Shown: positions 5,643 to 6,856 of the stretch, piece by piece | How the letters are laid out: each line of letters opens with the position of its first letter | Numbering within the stretch: position 1 is the stretch's first letter | NCBI GenBank assembly: GCA_022701965.1 | Contig: JAKONL010000545.1 | Coordinates: forward strand, 1 to 6,856 | Origin: Burkholderiaceae bacterium | Lineage (GTDB): Bacteria > Pseudomonadota > Gammaproteobacteria > Burkholderiales > Burkholderiaceae | Direction: 5' to 3' | DNA: 6,856 nt | The notes under the pieces: model-generated | Databases searched by the model: none | What the model saw: only the letters and a program-made list of their open reading frames with translations | What the model was told of the DNA's origin: nothing | Made by a program: the position numbers and the translations under genes

Positions 5643-6856
5643 ATGAATTTCGACTACACCAACCCGTACCCGTCCATCCGCATTCCCGTCTTCGCGCGCA
5701 ACGTCGTGTCGACCTCGCATCCGCTGGCTGCGCAGGCCGGTCTGCGCATGCTGCAGAAGGGCGGCAACGCGGTCGACGCGGCCGTGGCGACCGCGGCCGT
5801 GATGACGCTCGTCGAGCCCGTGAGCAACGGCCTGGGCAGCGACGCCTTCGCGATCCTCTGGGACGGCAAGGAACTGCACGGGCTGAACGCCTCCGGCCCC
5901 GCACCTAAGGCCTGGACGCCCGAGTATTTCCTGAACAAGTACGGCAGCGACAAGACCGCGCCGCCGATGCGCGGCATCGACTCGGTCACCGTTCCCGGCG
6001 CGGTGCGCGGCTGGGTCGCGCTGAGCGACCGCTTCGGCAAGCTGCCCTTCGCCGACCTGCTCGCGCCGGCCATCGAGATCGCCGAGCGCGGCTACCTGAT
6101 GCCGCCGGTGGTGCAGCAGAAATGGGCAGCCGCGACGCCGCTGCTGCAGTCGCAGCCGGGCTTCGCGCAGGCCTTCCTGCCGTGGGGCCGCGCACCCGAG
6201 GTCGGCGAGCTGTTCCGCTTCGCGGCGGCCGCGCGTGCGCTCAAGGCGATCGCGCGCAGCAAGGGCGAGGCGTTCTACAACGGCGAGATCGCCGACGCGC
6301 TGGAGAAGTTCTCGAACGCCAACGGCGGCGCCCTGACCAAGGAGGACCTGGCCGCCTACCGCCCCGAATGGGTCGAGCCGATCTCGCGCGACTACCGCGG
6401 CTACACGCTGCACGAGATCCCGCCGAACGGCCAGGGCATCGCGGCGCTGATCGCGCTCGGGATCCTGGAGAAGTTCGACATCGCCTCGATGCCGGTCGAC
6501 TCGGTGCAGTCGCAGCACCTGCAGATCGAGGCGATGAAGCTGGCCTTCGCCGATGTCTATCACCACGTGGCCGAGATATCTGCGATGGAGGTGACCCACC
6601 TGCAGATGCTCGATGACGACTATCTGGCCTCGCGTGCGAGACTCATCGACGTGAAAAAGGCGCAGAACTTCGACGTCGGCAACCCGGTCAAGGGCGGCAC
6701 GATCTACCTCACCGCTGCGGACGAGAGCGGCATGATGGTGAGCTTCATCCAGAGCAACTTCATGGGCTTCGGCTCGGGTTGCGTGGAGCCCGAGTTCGGC
6801 ATCAGCCTGCAGAACCGCGGCCACGGCTTCAGCCTGAAGGCCGGCAGCCCGAACCG
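5643..6856 (+). CDS. gamma-glutamyltransferase-family Ntn-hydrolase, 3' end cut off by window
   Basis: Self-processing N-terminal-nucleophile hydrolase related to gamma-glutamyltransferases. The frame is open for 404 codons to the right edge; family members are about 530 residues, so roughly the last 130 are missing. Large-subunit signatures are HPLAAQAGLRMLQKGGNAVDAAVA (26-49), the PVSNGLGSDAFA stretch (59-70), TVPGAVRGW (116-124), LLAPAIEIAERGY (139-151) and the IPPNGQG motif (259-265). The processing site is GG-Thr353 (codon at 6699), whose Thr would become the small subunit's N-terminus and nucleophile, followed by IYLTAADESG and SNFMGFGSG. By hand alignment with E. coli GGT (from memory), Arg114 falls on Ser84, Gln430 on Arg392 and Asp433 on Gly395, so the gamma-glutamyl pocket is not conserved. 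No signal peptide is seen, so it is probably cytoplasmic. These traits fit the subgroup that includes oxamate amidohydrolase (HpxW) and YwrD. Its position 31 bp after tctC suggests that it cleaves the imported compound; the substrate is inferred only as an amide or related acyl compound. Confidence 0.9.
   Translation, partial: MNFDYTNPYPSIRIPVFARNVVSTSHPLAAQAGLRMLQKGGNAVDAAVATAAVMTLVEPVSNGLGSDAFAILWDGKELHGLNASGPAPKAWTPEYFLNKYGSDKTAPPMRGIDSVTVPGAVRGWVALSDRFGKLPFADLLAPAIEIAERGYLMPPVVQQKWAAATPLLQSQPGFAQAFLPWGRAPEVGELFRFAAAARALKAIARSKGEAFYNGEIADALEKFSNANGGALTKEDLAAYRPEWVEPISRDYRGYTLHEIPPNGQGIAALIALGILEKFDIASMPVDSVQSQHLQIEAMKLAFADVYHHVAEISAMEVTHLQMLDDDYLASRARLIDVKKAQNFDVGNPVKGGTIYLTAADESGMMVSFIQSNFMGFGSGCVEPEFGISLQNRGHGFSLKAGSPN

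Noticed and set aside
4580..5644. 354-codon - strand frame opposite tctC
   Set aside because: Composition is typical of a GC-rich shadow frame, there is no ribosome site or motif, and it sits fully opposite the well-supported receptor gene.
6122..6616. Alternative + strand frame of 164 codons inside the hydrolase gene
   Set aside because: It is an Arg/Gly/Ala-rich shadow in another frame; the frame starting at 5643 encodes the conserved family protein without interruption.
5598..6824. Long open frame (408 codons) on the - strand opposite the hydrolase gene
   Set aside because: It is His/Arg/Asp-rich with no recognisable domain and lies antisense to a gene with strong family motifs. Long antisense frames are normal in DNA this GC-rich.

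Overview
The window is GC-rich throughout, by eye about two-thirds G+C with strong G/C preference at third codon positions. It carries a tripartite tricarboxylate transporter (TTT) with a Bug-type periplasmic receptor. That receptor family is heavily expanded in Burkholderiales (Bordetella, Variovorax, Cupriavidus and relatives). A betaproteobacterium of that order, plausibly Comamonadaceae-like, is the best inference; the genus cannot be fixed from this sequence.

Layout from left to right: (1) the 3' three-quarters or so of a GspE/PulE-family secretion ATPase gene, cut by the left edge; (2) a 115-bp non-coding leader with small inverted repeats and no convincing promoter; (3) tctB and tctA, the small and large membrane subunits of a TTT transporter, 22 bp apart on the + strand; (4) a LysR-type regulator on the - strand whose 3' end overlaps the last 38 bp of tctA; (5) a divergent control region of 113 bp with an AT-rich island and a leader hairpin; (6) tctC, the secreted receptor; (7) 31 bp later, a gamma-glutamyltransferase-family (Ntn-hydrolase) gene that runs off the right edge.

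Genes 3 to 7 look like one catabolic uptake cassette. TctC would capture a carboxylate-type solute in the periplasm, TctA/TctB would carry it across the inner membrane, and the cytoplasmic Ntn-hydrolase would cleave it, with the LysR protein as the likely substrate-responsive regulator. The hydrolase keeps the nucleophilic Thr. By hand alignment it has lost the residues that classical gamma-glutamyltransferases use to hold the glutamyl group, and it has no signal peptide. The imported compound is therefore more likely an amide or carboxylate other than glutathione (oxamate-type amidohydrolases are the closest named relatives I can suggest). This assignment is inference.

I found no mobile element, CRISPR array, tRNA or rRNA, and no clearly unprecedented system. 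The points most worth a second look are the altered active site of the hydrolase, the transporter operon split by its regulator, and the 10-bp perfect hairpin just after tctA that lies inside the regulator's coding sequence.
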